Below are positions 8,510 to 17,204 of a stretch of DNA of 64,000 bases, in pieces. Where the stretch lies: contig CAVWOU010000010.1 in the NCBI GenBank assembly GCA_963756745.1, positions 186,001 through 250,000 on the forward strand, in the 5' to 3' direction. How positions within the stretch are numbered: the stretch's first letter is position 1; each line of letters starts with the position of its first letter. The stretch is from DASPWW01 sp963756745. GTDB taxonomy: Bacteria; Actinomycetota; Thermoleophilia; Solirubrobacterales; 70-9. The notes below the pieces were generated by a model, which saw only the letters and a list, made by a program, of their open reading frames with translations, had not been told where the DNA came from and did not search any database. A program made the position numbers and the translations under genes.

Positions 8510-9740
8510 TCACCGCGGCGCGAGCCGGTACACCGGGCCGCTCAGCGACGTGGCGTAGATGCGACCGCGGTTGTCCTCGCCAAACGAGCTGAGCTGGGGG
8601 ACCGTGGGGCCGAGCGGGCGGTCGTCGGCCGCCCGGCGACCGGGTCTGGCGGTGAAGCTTCGAAGCTCGCCGACGCAGAAGTCTCCGTACAGGTAGCGCC
8701 CGTTGAGCGAGCGCAGGGACTCGTCCCGAACGACATAGCCGCCGGTGACGGCGCACGTGTCGACCTGCGGATAGGCGAGCACCGGGGGGATCGCCCCCTC
8801 GGCCTCCTGGTCTTCGTTGAAGGGCTCGTCGCCCTCGAACGCCGACCAGCCGAAGTTGGCGCCGCGGCCCTGTCCGCGCCCAACCAGGTCGATCTCCTCG
8901 AACGTGTCCTGGCCGACGTCTCCGATCGAGAGCGCCCCGCCGACGCGGTCGAACGAGAATCGCCACGGGTTGCGCAGGCCGTACGAGTAGATCTCGCCGC
9001 GGGCGCCGGGCTCTGTCGACGAACGGGTTCGAGGAGGGGATCCGATACGGGCGGCCCCCGGCGGGGGTGGGGTCGATGCGCAGGATCTTGCCGAGCAGGG
9101 TCGAGAGGTCCTGGCCGTTGCGCATCGGGTCGCCGGCGGAGCCGCCGTCGCCGGTGCCGACGTACATCAGCTCGTCGGGCCCGAACAGGAGCAACCCACC
9201 GTTGTGGTTGTCGAACGGCTGATCGATGCGCAGCAGCTCGCGGCGGGTCGCCGGGTCGGCGCGGTCGGGGTCGTCCGGGTCGCGGCGGAACTCCTGGATC
9301 CGGGTGTCGCCCTCGGTGTCGGTGAAGTCGACGTAGAAGCGCCCCGATCGGGAGAAGTCGGGGGCGAAGGCCACCGAGAGCAGCCCCTGCTCGCTTCCCG
9401 TCGACACCTCGCCCCTGAGGTCGAGGAACGGCTCCGCCGCGACGGGTCGCCCGGCCCCGCCCTCGACGCGCATGATCCGCCCGGTCTTCTCGACGACGTA
9501 CAGGTCGAGGTCTCCCGGCGCCTGGGTGACGTAGAGCGGTTGCTCGAACTCACCGATCTCGACCAGCCGCACCCCTCCGCGTCCGTCGCCGACCGGTGGC
9601 GCGTCGCGCCTGGGGCCCGCGTCGGCCGGCGTCGTCGTCGTCGTTGCGGCCGTGGTCGACTCGTCATCGCCGTCGCCGCACCCGGCGGCGATCGCCGTCG
9701 CGCACAGCAGGGCGACGGCCCCGGCGATCGCCGGGCGCCA
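8510..9740 (-). CDS. PQQ-dependent sugar dehydrogenase lipoprotein, copy 3, frameshifted
   Basis: Third tandem GSDH-type propeller. The frame reads back through a lipoprotein signal (AIAGAVALLCATAIAAGCGD), then a Thr/acidic linker, VRLVEIGEFEQPLYVTQAPG, NHNGGLLLFGPDELMYV and TGDGGSAGDP. At ~9009-9012, within gtcgacagagcccggcgcc, the frame slips by one base. The C-terminal half (GARGEIYSYGLRNPWRFSFD, then GGYVVRDESLRSLNGRYLY) continues in another frame to the stop at 8510. One extra C would restore it. I find no ATG, GTG or TTG in frame just upstream of the lipobox, so the start is unresolved and ~9740 is only the upper limit before the preceding gene's stop. It is probably anchored to the membrane. 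Confidence 0.78.
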
Positions 9741-9741
9741 G

Positions 9742-10365
9742 CTACTGCTCGATCTCGACCTTGCCTTCTTCGTTGACCCTGGCCTGGGGAGGCTTCGTGG
9801 AGATCGTGACGAGGAACTTCCCGCTCGGCTTGCTTCCGTCCGCTGTCACCGCCTTGGCCTTGCCAAACAGCCCCGCCGCGACCTCGTAGTTCACGGTGTA
9901 GGTGCCGCCGCGCACCGGCGTCACCTTCCAGATCATCTCACGCTCCTCGCCCGCCTCGAGCGGTCCGAACGCGTACGTGTTCGAGGCCGCGATGTCGGCG
10001 GGGGAGGAGCCCGGCGGGCGGCTCTCGCCGGCAAGGCGCGGGTACTTGTCCTCGAGCACCCACACGGGCCGGTTCGGGTTCGCGAGGCCGGGCTGGTCGA
10101 GCCGGATGTCGAACGAGCCCTGACCGCCGTCCTCGATGAAGATCGTCACCGCGAGGTCGGGGATCGTCTCCGTGCCGGTGTTCTCGACCCCGAGCCGCAG
10201 CTCGGTCGTCTCTGCGAGGCGTTGGCGGTTCGGGAACTTCGCCGTCGCGACGTCGACCGGGAACTTCGCCTCGGGCTCGCTCTCGTCCTGCCGCTCGCCA
10301 CCGCCGCCGCACGCGGCGAGCACGAGAACGGTGACTCCCGTGGCGATCGTTGCCCCGACCCTCAT
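9742..10365 (-). CDS. Putative lipoprotein of unknown function
   Basis: A 207-aa protein starting at ATG 10365 (MRVGATIATG) with a lipobox at VLVLAACGGGG, so it is expected to be a lipid-anchored extracytoplasmic protein. The mature part has a beta-sandwich look (LRLGVENTGTETIPDLAVTI, GPLEAGEEREMIWKVTPVRG, TYTVNYEVAAGL), reminiscent of adhesin-like or DUF4352-like immunoglobulin folds, but no named family is certain. It is the first gene of the minus-strand run leading into the three sugar dehydrogenases and may be a partner on the cell surface. About 157 bp of divergent upstream DNA separate it from the MlaE operon. Confidence 0.75.
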   Translation of the reverse strand: MRVGATIATGVTVLVLAACGGGGERQDESEPEAKFPVDVATAKFPNRQRLAETTELRLGVENTGTETIPDLAVTIFIEDGGQGSFDIRLDQPGLANPNRPVWVLEDKYPRLAGESRPPGSSPADIAASNTYAFGPLEAGEEREMIWKVTPVRGGTYTVNYEVAAGLFGKAKAVTADGSKPSGKFLVTISTKPPQARVNEEGKVEIEQ

Positions 10366-10522
10366 CAAGCCTCGCCCTCGGGTGATTTGGCCTCTCTCCC
10401 CCAAGGCGCGAGGAACATACCACGGGACCCTCGGGCCACCCGAAGGGTTAGCGGTGGCGCAGGGAAGGGCGATGAAATACCCTGTCGCTTGCGGACCGGG
10501 GCGCCCCGGTCCGGGAGGAGAC

Positions 10523-11329
10523 ATGGTCAGAGGCTTTGCCGACAGGGCATTCTTGCCCGCCAAGTCGCTGTTCGAGCAGGTCGGGAACATGATGATCCTG
10601 ACCGGGAAGACGATTGCCTCGACGGTCAGGCCGCCGTTCCCGTACGGCGGCGAGTTCATCGGCCAGTTCCTGTTCGCGCTCCAGCTGACCTGGTTCCCGA
10701 TGCTGATCTCGACCGTGGCGTTCGGGTTCGGCGCGCCGGGGCTCCAGGCGGCCAACTTCCTGTCGCTGTTCGGCGCGCTGGACCGTCTCGGCGGGTTCTT
10801 CGTCCTCGCCTCGATCCGCGAGTTCGCGCCGTTCGTCACCGCGGTCGTCGTCGCGGGGGTGGCCGGCACGGCGATCACCGCCGATCTCGGCGCGCGGAAG
10901 ATCCGCGAGGAGCTCGACGCCCTCCAGGTGCTCGGCGTCGATCCGATCAAGAACCTGGTCGTGCCGCGGTTCCTCGCGCTGATGCTGATCACCGGCCTGC
11001 TCGACATCTACGCGCTCATGTTCGGGATCGCCGGCGGGATCGGCGCCGAGCTGCTCTACGGCCAGCCGCTCGGAGGCTTCTTCGCCACCCTGCTCACCAA
11101 CGCCTCGACGACCGACCTCTGGGGCTCGGTCGTGAAGACGACCTTATTCGGGGCGATCATCGCGATCGTGTCCTGCTACAAGGGCATGAACGCCTCCGGC
11201 GGCGCAGAGGGGGTCGGGAGGGCGGTCAACGAGTCGGTCGTGATCAGCTTCATGGGCGTGTTCGCGTTCAACTACGTGTTCACGCAAACGCTTCTGGCCA
11301 CGCACCCCGAGCTGCTGGTGATCAAGTAA
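10523..11329 (+). CDS. MlaE/YrbE-family lipid ABC transporter permease (A)
   Basis: A 268-aa polytopic permease of the MlaE (YrbE, DUF140) family that forms the membrane part of MCE/Mla lipid importers. ATG 10523 is preceded by GGGAGGAG. Visible family motifs are FAPFVTAVVVAGVAGTAITADLGARKIREELDAL with the conserved acidic EELDALQVLG loop, and the C-terminal KGMNASGGAEGVGRAVNESVV segment (both longer than quoted elsewhere). About six hydrophobic segments are seen. The next permease starts inside its stop codon (taATG), which points to translational coupling. In mycobacteria such pairs (YrbE1A/B) work with Mce proteins; no mce gene is in this window. Confidence 0.9.
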   Translation: MVRGFADRAFLPAKSLFEQVGNMMILTGKTIASTVRPPFPYGGEFIGQFLFALQLTWFPMLISTVAFGFGAPGLQAANFLSLFGALDRLGGFFVLASIREFAPFVTAVVVAGVAGTAITADLGARKIREELDALQVLGVDPIKNLVVPRFLALMLITGLLDIYALMFGIAGGIGAELLYGQPLGGFFATLLTNASTTDLWGSVVKTTLFGAIIAIVSCYKGMNASGGAEGVGRAVNESVVISFMGVFAFNYVFTQTLLATHPELLVIK

Positions 11330-12126
11330 TGCCCGGGTGGCTTGCGATACCGCGCGACTGGCTCGCCTCGCTCGGCGACATCGCGCGCTTCTGCTTCCGC
11401 GTCATGGGGCTCGTCTACTCGGGCCGCGTGCTGCAGTTCTTCGGCGAGTCGCTGCGCCAGGCCGGGATCCTGATCCTCGGCTCGACGATCGTTATCTGGG
11501 GGCTCGTGTTCATCCTCGGCCTCCAGTGCGGGATCGAGGGGGCGTACTTCAATCGCGCGGTCGGCGCGCCCGCTTACGCTGGGGTGTTCGCCGCGTGGTG
11601 CGACCTGCGCGAGGTGATCCCGTACGCGTTCGGGTACATGATGTCGGCGAAGGTCGGGACCGGGATCGTCGCCGAGCTCGGAGCGATGCGGATCTCGGAC
11701 GAGATCGACGCGCTCGAGGTGATGGGCGTTCCCCCGGTGACGTTCCTTGCGGCGACGCGGCTGCTCGCGGCGTGGATGACGCTTCCGTTCATGTACCTCG
11801 CGGCGATCGGCGTCGGCTACTTCGCTTCCTGGCTCGCGGTCGTCGAGCAGATAGGGGAGGTGAGCGAGGGCGGCTACTTCCTGATCTTCTGGATGTTCCA
11901 GAACCCGGGCGACCTCTTATTCAGCCTCATCAAGGCGATGACGATGGCGACCGCCATCGTGCTGGTCGGCTGCTATTACGGCTACACCGCGTCCGGCGGG
12001 CCCGTCGGGGTGGGCACGGCGACCGCGAAGTCGATGGTGCTTAACATCGTCTTGGTTCACATCATCGGGATGATGGGAACCCTGATCTTCTGGGGCGCGA
12101 ACCCAAGGGCCCCGATAGGCGGATAA
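11329..12126 (+). CDS. MlaE/YrbE-family lipid ABC transporter permease (B)
   Basis: A 265-aa second MlaE-type permease, starting at ATG 11329, which overlaps the previous stop by one base. Motifs: AYAGVFAAWCDLREVIPYAF, MMSAKVGTGIVAELGAMRIS, DEIDALEVMGVPP (the coupling loop to the ATPase) and CYYGYTASGGPVGVGTATAK. The two permeases differ from each other, as expected for a heterodimeric channel. The product should sit in the cytoplasmic membrane and move a lipid or sterol-like substrate with the ATPase encoded just downstream. Confidence 0.9.
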   Translation: MPGWLAIPRDWLASLGDIARFCFRVMGLVYSGRVLQFFGESLRQAGILILGSTIVIWGLVFILGLQCGIEGAYFNRAVGAPAYAGVFAAWCDLREVIPYAFGYMMSAKVGTGIVAELGAMRISDEIDALEVMGVPPVTFLAATRLLAAWMTLPFMYLAAIGVGYFASWLAVVEQIGEVSEGGYFLIFWMFQNPGDLLFSLIKAMTMATAIVLVGCYYGYTASGGPVGVGTATAKSMVLNIVLVHIIGMMGTLIFWGANPRAPIGG

Positions 12127-12141
12127 CAAGGAGAAGAACGC

Positions 12142-13161
12142 TTGCCCGAAGCCGACGAGCACAGAGGCGGGCCCGAGCCCGAGGAGCGCAGTGAGACGAC
12201 CGTCGAGGGCGTCGTCGCCGACGAGGGCGCCGACGCGCCCGCCGAGGCGACCCCGGAGCCTGCGCCGGCGACAGAGCCGGAGCCCGAGCCCGGTGAGCCC
12301 GCGCGCGCACCCCGCGTCGCGAGCCGCGACTACGTCATCCCCGGGGTCGATCCGGACGACCCCAATCCCTACAAGTGGCACACGGGCGAGAAGCGCGATC
12401 ACGGCGGCCGCGACGCGATCGAGGTGATCGACCTCGTGAAGCAGTTTGGCCGCATGCGGATCCTCAACGAGTGCAACCTCGGTCTGCCCGACAACCAGAT
12501 CTCGATGGTGCTAGGTCCGTCGGGGACGGGGAAGAGCGTCTTGATCAAGCACATCGTCGGACTGCTCTACCCGGACTCGGGGGACGTGCTCGTCCACGGC
12601 GAATCGATCCCGAACATGTCCGACGACGAGCTGTTCGAGGTTCGCAAGAAGTTCGGCCTGCTGTTCCAGGACGGCGCACTGTTCGGGTCGATGAACGTGT
12701 ACGACAACACCGCCTTCCCGCTCCGGCAGCACACGGACAAGAGCGAGGAGGAGATCGGCGAGATCGTCAACCGGCGTCTCAAGGAGGTCGGGCTTGCCGA
12801 CGCGATCTACAAGATGCCGAACGAGCTCTCGGGCGGGATGCGCAAGCGCGCCGGGTTCGCGCGCGCGCTCGTGCTCGATCCTGCGATCGTGATGTTCGAC
12901 GAGCCCGACTCAGGCCTCGACCCGGTGCGCACCGCGCTGCTGTGCGAGCTGATCCGCGAGGTGCACGAGGAGAACGGCGGGTGCTACCTGGTGATCAGCC
13001 ACGACCTCGGCACCGCGAGGCGCGTCGCCGACTTCCTCGCGGTGCTGTGGAAGGGCAAGATCGTCGAGAGCGGACCGCAGGAGGAGCTGTTCAACTCGGA
13101 CAACGAGTTCGTCCGCCAGTTCCTCAACGCCGAGACGCGCGGCCCCCTCGCCATGGACTGA
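12142..13161 (+). CDS. MCE/Mla-type ABC transporter ATPase (Mkl-like)
   Basis: A 339-aa ATPase. The TTG at 12142 is supported by AAGGAG eight bases upstream (12128-12133). About 95 N-terminal residues are an acidic Glu/Pro/Ala-rich extension absent from most family members. The ABC core follows with Walker A GPSGTGKSVLIKHIVG, a Q-loop in LLFQDGALFGSM, signature LSGGMRKRAGFARAL, Walker B IVMFDEPDSGLDP and the H-loop ISHDL. The spacing and the FDEPDSGLDP box match MlaF/Mkl proteins that energise MlaE-type permeases. It lies 15 bp after permease B in the same operon. Confidence 0.92.
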   Translation: MPEADEHRGGPEPEERSETTVEGVVADEGADAPAEATPEPAPATEPEPEPGEPARAPRVASRDYVIPGVDPDDPNPYKWHTGEKRDHGGRDAIEVIDLVKQFGRMRILNECNLGLPDNQISMVLGPSGTGKSVLIKHIVGLLYPDSGDVLVHGESIPNMSDDELFEVRKKFGLLFQDGALFGSMNVYDNTAFPLRQHTDKSEEEIGEIVNRRLKEVGLADAIYKMPNELSGGMRKRAGFARALVLDPAIVMFDEPDSGLDPVRTALLCELIREVHEENGGCYLVISHDLGTARRVADFLAVLWKGKIVESGPQEELFNSDNEFVRQFLNAETRGPLAMD

Positions 13162-13177
13162 GCCCGGTCGCGGGCCG

Positions 13178-15811
13178 ATGAGCGGGTTCCTCGTCAGGCT
13201 TGCCGCCTGGGCGGTGCGGCGGCCGGTGCCGGTCGTCGTTGGCACGATGTTCCTGTGCCTGCTGGGAGCGGCGGGTGCGCTGCGCCTCGAGGCCGACGCG
13301 GGCACGGACACCCTCGTCGACCGCGACTCGGAGAGCTTCGCGGCGACCGAGGACTTCAAGCGTCAGTTCGGCGACGACCCCGTCGTGATCCTCGTCCGCG
13401 GCGACCTCGAGGAGCTCGTCCTGACCGAGAACCTCGGCCGGCTGCTCAACCTCGAGGGCTGCCTCTCGGGGAGCGTCCCGGAGGGCCAGCAGCCGCTCTC
13501 GGACACGTGCGCGAGGATCGCCGAGCTCGATCCCAGCCAGGTCACCTACGGGCCGGCGACCTTCCTCAACCAGTCGGCGATCCAGGCCGAGCGGTTTCTC
13601 GGCTCGCAGACCCAGGCCGCGACCGCGCGGGCGAGCGCCGCCGCCGAAGCCGCGGCGCGCGACGCCGCCCGGCGGGGGGCATCGGAGGCGGTTCAGCGCG
13701 AGGAGGCTCGCGCCGCCTCGCAGGAAGTGTTGAGGAAGTTCCAGTCGGGACTCGTCGACCTCGCGGCTCGCTCGGGGCTGACGGGCCCGCCCACGATCGA
13801 CGACCCCCGGTTCGTGTCGCGGGTGGTGTGCGACTCACGCCAGCCGATGTGCACACCGAAGGAGCGTTTCGCCTACCTCTTCCCGAGCTCGGATGCGGCG
13901 CTGATCTCGGTCCGGCTCCGCCCCGAGCTCACCGAGAGCGAGCGCGCCGAGGCGATCGACCTGTTCCGGGAGGCCGTTGCCGACGAGCAATTCCGGCTCG
14001 ATGGGGGCGCCTACGTGGTCAGCGGAGTGCCCGCCGTGGTGGACGGCCTTTCGGACGAGATTCGCAGCGAGATATTCATCCTGCTGGCGGCCGCGCTCGC
14101 GGTGATGGCGCTGACCCTGACGCTCGTGTTCGGAGGCCGGCTGAGGCTGCTTCCGCTCGGCGTCGCGGTGGTCGCGGCGGCGATCGCGTTCGGCGCCCTG
14201 GGCCTGTTCGGCGGCTCGCTCACGATGGCGTCGCTGGCGGTGCTGCCGGTCCTGATCGGCCTCGCGGTCGACTACGCGATTCAGTTCCAGGCCCGCTTTC
14301 GCGAGGCCGAATCGGCGGGCTTCGCCCCGGCAGTCGCCGCCCGGCGGGCGGCGGCGAGCGGCGGGCCCGTGATCGCGGCGGCTGGGATGGCCACGGCGGC
14401 GGGGTTCCTGGTCCTGCTGCTCTCGCCGGTGCCGATGGTGAGGGCGTTCGGGCTGCTGCTCGTGCTCGGGATCGGGATCGCGTTCGTGGTTGCCCTCACC
14501 TCGGGGTTCTCGGCCCTGGTGCTCGCGAAACCGGCCCAGCGGGCTCGAGGACGGCGCCACCGCGGGCCACGCCCTCGCGGCCGGCTCGCGGCGGCCCTTC
14601 GCCGCCCCGCGAAGCGCACACTGGCGCTCGCGATCGCGTCCCCGGGGGTGGTGCTGGCGGTGGCGTTGGTCATCGCGGTGTCCGGGTGGGTGGCGGGCAC
14701 GCGCACCGAGGTGATCTCGGACATCACCGAGCTCGTTCCGGAAGATCTCCCCGCGCTGCGGGACGTCGACGAGCTCCAGGACGCAACCGGGGTGTCGGGG
14801 GAGCTCAACGTCGTCGTGCGCGCCGACGATGTCACCGACCCGGCGGTGATCGAATGGATGCAGGAGTACCGTCAGCGCGTGCTCGAGCGGCACGGAGCGA
14901 GCGGCGATCTGGAGCGCTGCGAGGACGCTGATCTGTGCCCGGCGATCGCCCTGCCGGACCTGTTTGAGGGTGGTGGCGAGTTGACGCGCGCTCGCGTCGA
15001 CTCGGTTCTCGGTGCGGTCCCGCCCTACTTCTCGCAGGCCGTGATCGCGCGCGCCGCCTCGGAAGGGCCCCCCGACACCGCGAACATCGCGTTCGGTATC
15101 CCGGTGATGCCGCTCGACGAGCAGCAGGAGCTGATCGGCGACGTCCGCGAGCAGATCGACCCGCCGGGCGCGGGGGCGGCGCCGCCGCCCGGGGTCGAGG
15201 CCCAGGTCGCGGGACTCCCCGTGCTCGCCGCGGAGGCGAACGAGGACCTCTCGAGCAGCCGCTACTGGCTCACAGCGGTGGGGCTGCTCGCGGTCGCCGC
15301 GGTACTGCTTGCGGTGTACCGATCGGCGCGGCGGGCCCTGGTGCCGCTGATCCCGATCGTTCTGGCGACCGGATGGTCGGCGCTCGTGCTGTGGGCGATC
15401 GGGATACCGCTCAACCCGATGTCGGCGACGCTCGGGGTGCTCGTGATCGCGATCGCGACCGAGTTCAGCGTCATCCTCACGGCGCGGTTCGGTGAGGAGC
15501 GCGCCGCCGGGCGCTCGGTCGGAGAGGCCCTTCGCAACACCTATTCGCGCACGGGCGCCGCGGTGCTCGCCTCCGGGCTGACCGCGATCGCGGGCTTTGC
15601 GGCGCTGATCGCGACCGAGATCAGAATGCTGCGCGACTTCGGGATCGTGACGGTGGTGGATCTCGGGGTCGCCCTGCTGGGCGTAATGATCGTTCTGCCG
15701 GCGACGCTGGTGTGGGCCGAGGGCGGCTTCGAGCCGTTCCCGCGCATCGCGGCGTGGGCGCGGCGGCGTCTCGGAGCGCCGTCGCCTGCCGGGCGGGGCG
15801 CAGAACGATGA
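13178..15811 (+). CDS. MMPL/RND-superfamily exporter
   Basis: An 877-aa polytopic protein with the duplicated RND layout: one N-terminal TM helix (VPVVVGTMFLCLLGAAGAL), a large extracytoplasmic domain (~residues 35-285), a block of five TM helices, a charged loop (~450-480), then TM7, a second external domain and a final TM block. SLAVLPVLIGLAVDYAIQF and LGVLVIAIATEFSVILTARF are the helices carrying the proton-relay acidic residues (VDY and TEF). The family exports lipids, hopanoids or drugs using the proton gradient. It starts 16 bp after the Mkl-like ATPase, so an MMPL pump is tied to an MCE-type importer here. The substrate is unknown. Confidence 0.88.
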   Translation: MSGFLVRLAAWAVRRPVPVVVGTMFLCLLGAAGALRLEADAGTDTLVDRDSESFAATEDFKRQFGDDPVVILVRGDLEELVLTENLGRLLNLEGCLSGSVPEGQQPLSDTCARIAELDPSQVTYGPATFLNQSAIQAERFLGSQTQAATARASAAAEAAARDAARRGASEAVQREEARAASQEVLRKFQSGLVDLAARSGLTGPPTIDDPRFVSRVVCDSRQPMCTPKERFAYLFPSSDAALISVRLRPELTESERAEAIDLFREAVADEQFRLDGGAYVVSGVPAVVDGLSDEIRSEIFILLAAALAVMALTLTLVFGGRLRLLPLGVAVVAAAIAFGALGLFGGSLTMASLAVLPVLIGLAVDYAIQFQARFREAESAGFAPAVAARRAAASGGPVIAAAGMATAAGFLVLLLSPVPMVRAFGLLLVLGIGIAFVVALTSGFSALVLAKPAQRARGRRHRGPRPRGRLAAALRRPAKRTLALAIASPGVVLAVALVIAVSGWVAGTRTEVISDITELVPEDLPALRDVDELQDATGVSGELNVVVRADDVTDPAVIEWMQEYRQRVLERHGASGDLERCEDADLCPAIALPDLFEGGGELTRARVDSVLGAVPPYFSQAVIARAASEGPPDTANIAFGIPVMPLDEQQELIGDVREQIDPPGAGAAPPPGVEAQVAGLPVLAAEANEDLSSSRYWLTAVGLLAVAAVLLAVYRSARRALVPLIPIVLATGWSALVLWAIGIPLNPMSATLGVLVIAIATEFSVILTARFGEERAAGRSVGEALRNTYSRTGAAVLASGLTAIAGFAALIATEIRMLRDFGIVTVVDLGVALLGVMIVLPATLVWAEGGFEPFPRIAAWARRRLGAPSPAGRGAER

Positions 15812-16509
15812 GCCCGGAGCCCGATCCCCCCAGGCGCGCGGGGCCGGGCAGGGTCTATTCGCTCGTCGTTGGGGCGGCTTTCGTCGCCCTGATCGCGTTT
15901 GCGCTCTTGAACACGATCCGCACGACCGAGGGGGGGCTGCTCGGCGCGGGTGGAGACCGCGGGACCGCGCTGTCCCAGTTCGCTGTGCCGGATGCCCTCG
16001 GGAGCGTGGAGGGGGACGCGAACGTGTACCAGGACGACTGCGAGAGCTCGGAGGTTCCCTGCCCCGAGGATCAACGGCGAACGCCGGCATGCGAGGTCGA
16101 GCTGCCCGAGGTCCTGCGCGTGTGCGACTTCTTCGACAAGCCGCTCGTCATCTCGTTCTGGTTCGGCCGCGGTGGCGATTGCCTGCCCTCCCAGGACCTC
16201 GTCGCCGAAGCCGCCTCGCGGTACCGTGGCCGGGTCAACTTCCTGAGCGTGAACGTTCGCGACGACCGCGATGAGGTGCGCGAGGTGATTCGCGAGCGCG
16301 GATGGCGGATCCCAGTCGGTTACGACGCCGACGGAGCCGTGAGCAACATCTACCGCGTCGGCGTATGTCCCACGGTCGCCTTCGCGTACCCGGGCGGCAT
16401 CCTGAGGAGCGCGAGCGTGGGCAGCGAGGAGCTCGACGACGGGGCGCTCGAAGATCAGGTCGCGCGGCTGCTCCGGGAGTCGCGGCGCCGCGCCCGCACC
16501 GACCGCTGA
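15808..16509 (+). CDS. Membrane-anchored thioredoxin-like protein with a non-canonical active site
   Basis: A 233-aa protein from ATG 15808, overlapping the preceding stop (ATGA). One TM anchor lies at about residues 17-38 (VYSLVVGAAFVALIAFALL). A TlpA/redoxin-like domain follows: PLVISFWFGRGGDCLPSQDL, RVNFLSVNVRDDRDEVREVI, and the cis-proline region RVGVCPTVAFAYPGG. The usual CxxC is replaced by CLPS, leaving one active-site cysteine, though another cysteine precedes the cis-Pro. Two extra Cys pairs (DDCESSEVPCPE and ACEVELPEVLRVC) lie in the linker. It probably faces outside the membrane. Whether it is an oxidoreductase or a binding protein is open. Confidence 0.75.
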   Translation: MSPEPDPPRRAGPGRVYSLVVGAAFVALIAFALLNTIRTTEGGLLGAGGDRGTALSQFAVPDALGSVEGDANVYQDDCESSEVPCPEDQRRTPACEVELPEVLRVCDFFDKPLVISFWFGRGGDCLPSQDLVAEAASRYRGRVNFLSVNVRDDRDEVREVIRERGWRIPVGYDADGAVSNIYRVGVCPTVAFAYPGGILRSASVGSEELDDGALEDQVARLLRESRRRARTDR

Positions 16510-17168
16510 TGGCCCGGGCGACGCCGATCGCCACAGGGTCGGTGGCCGCGCCCCTGCGCGACGAGTTCCCGGGGCTCGCGCTGCGCTACCTGACCGTGGA
16601 TCGGGGCTCCGGTCGCAGCCCGAGGGAGGTCAAGGAGCGGCTGCGGCAGCTCAGCAACCGCCTCACGGGGGGGGAGGCGGTCAACCTGCGCCACCGCCCG
16701 ATTCCGTGGGCGTACCGTGTCTTCTACAGGCACATCGGGCTCGACCCCGATCGCACCCGGACGCCCGTGGAGCAGGCAGCCCTCGATCGCATGAAACACG
16801 GCGGCTTTCGGAGCCTGAACCTGCTCGACGACGCGCTCACGATCGCGATCGTCGAATCGGGTGTGGCGATGCGAGCGTTCGACGCCGACAAGGTCGAGGG
16901 CGCGGTCGGGTTGAGGGGCTCGGCGCCGGGAGAGGGGCTCGAGGGGAGACCCGGCGAGCTGCCGGCGGGGACGCTCGTGATCGCCGACGAGGCACGGCCG
17001 ATCGCGCTCCTGTTCGGGGCGATCGCGAGCGGCCGCGGCGTGCGCTCCAAGACCCGCAACACGATGCTCGTGACCACCCAGGTCAAGGGCGTGCCCGACA
17101 TCGCCGCCGAGGAGGCGTTGTGGCTCGCGTGTGAGGTGATGGGCGCGGAGCGCGCAGCCGGGGAGTAG
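16509..17168 (+). CDS. B3/B4 tRNA-binding-domain protein
   Basis: A 219-aa protein beginning at ATG 16509, one base into the previous stop codon. It resembles stand-alone B3/B4 domain proteins related to the editing domain of phenylalanyl-tRNA synthetase beta: WAYRVFYRHIGLDPDRTRTP, then SLNLLDDALTIAIVESGVAM, LVIADEARPIALLFGAIAS and TRNTMLVTTQVKGVPDI. Such proteins may hydrolyse misacylated tRNA or amino-acid adducts, but the role is not proven. It closes the six-gene run that begins with the MlaE permeases. There is no obvious functional link, only tight spacing. Confidence 0.75.
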   Translation: MARATPIATGSVAAPLRDEFPGLALRYLTVDRGSGRSPREVKERLRQLSNRLTGGEAVNLRHRPIPWAYRVFYRHIGLDPDRTRTPVEQAALDRMKHGGFRSLNLLDDALTIAIVESGVAMRAFDADKVEGAVGLRGSAPGEGLEGRPGELPAGTLVIADEARPIALLFGAIASGRGVRSKTRNTMLVTTQVKGVPDIAAEEALWLACEVMGAERAAGE

Positions 17169-17204
17169 AATCGGCACGTCGAGCCACGCTCGTCGAAGGG
17201 AGAT

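Noticed and set aside
13835..16090. 751-aa minus-strand reading frame opposite the MMPL gene
   Set aside because: Arg/Asp/His-rich composition typical of an antisense frame in GC-rich DNA; the plus strand encodes a clear RND protein.
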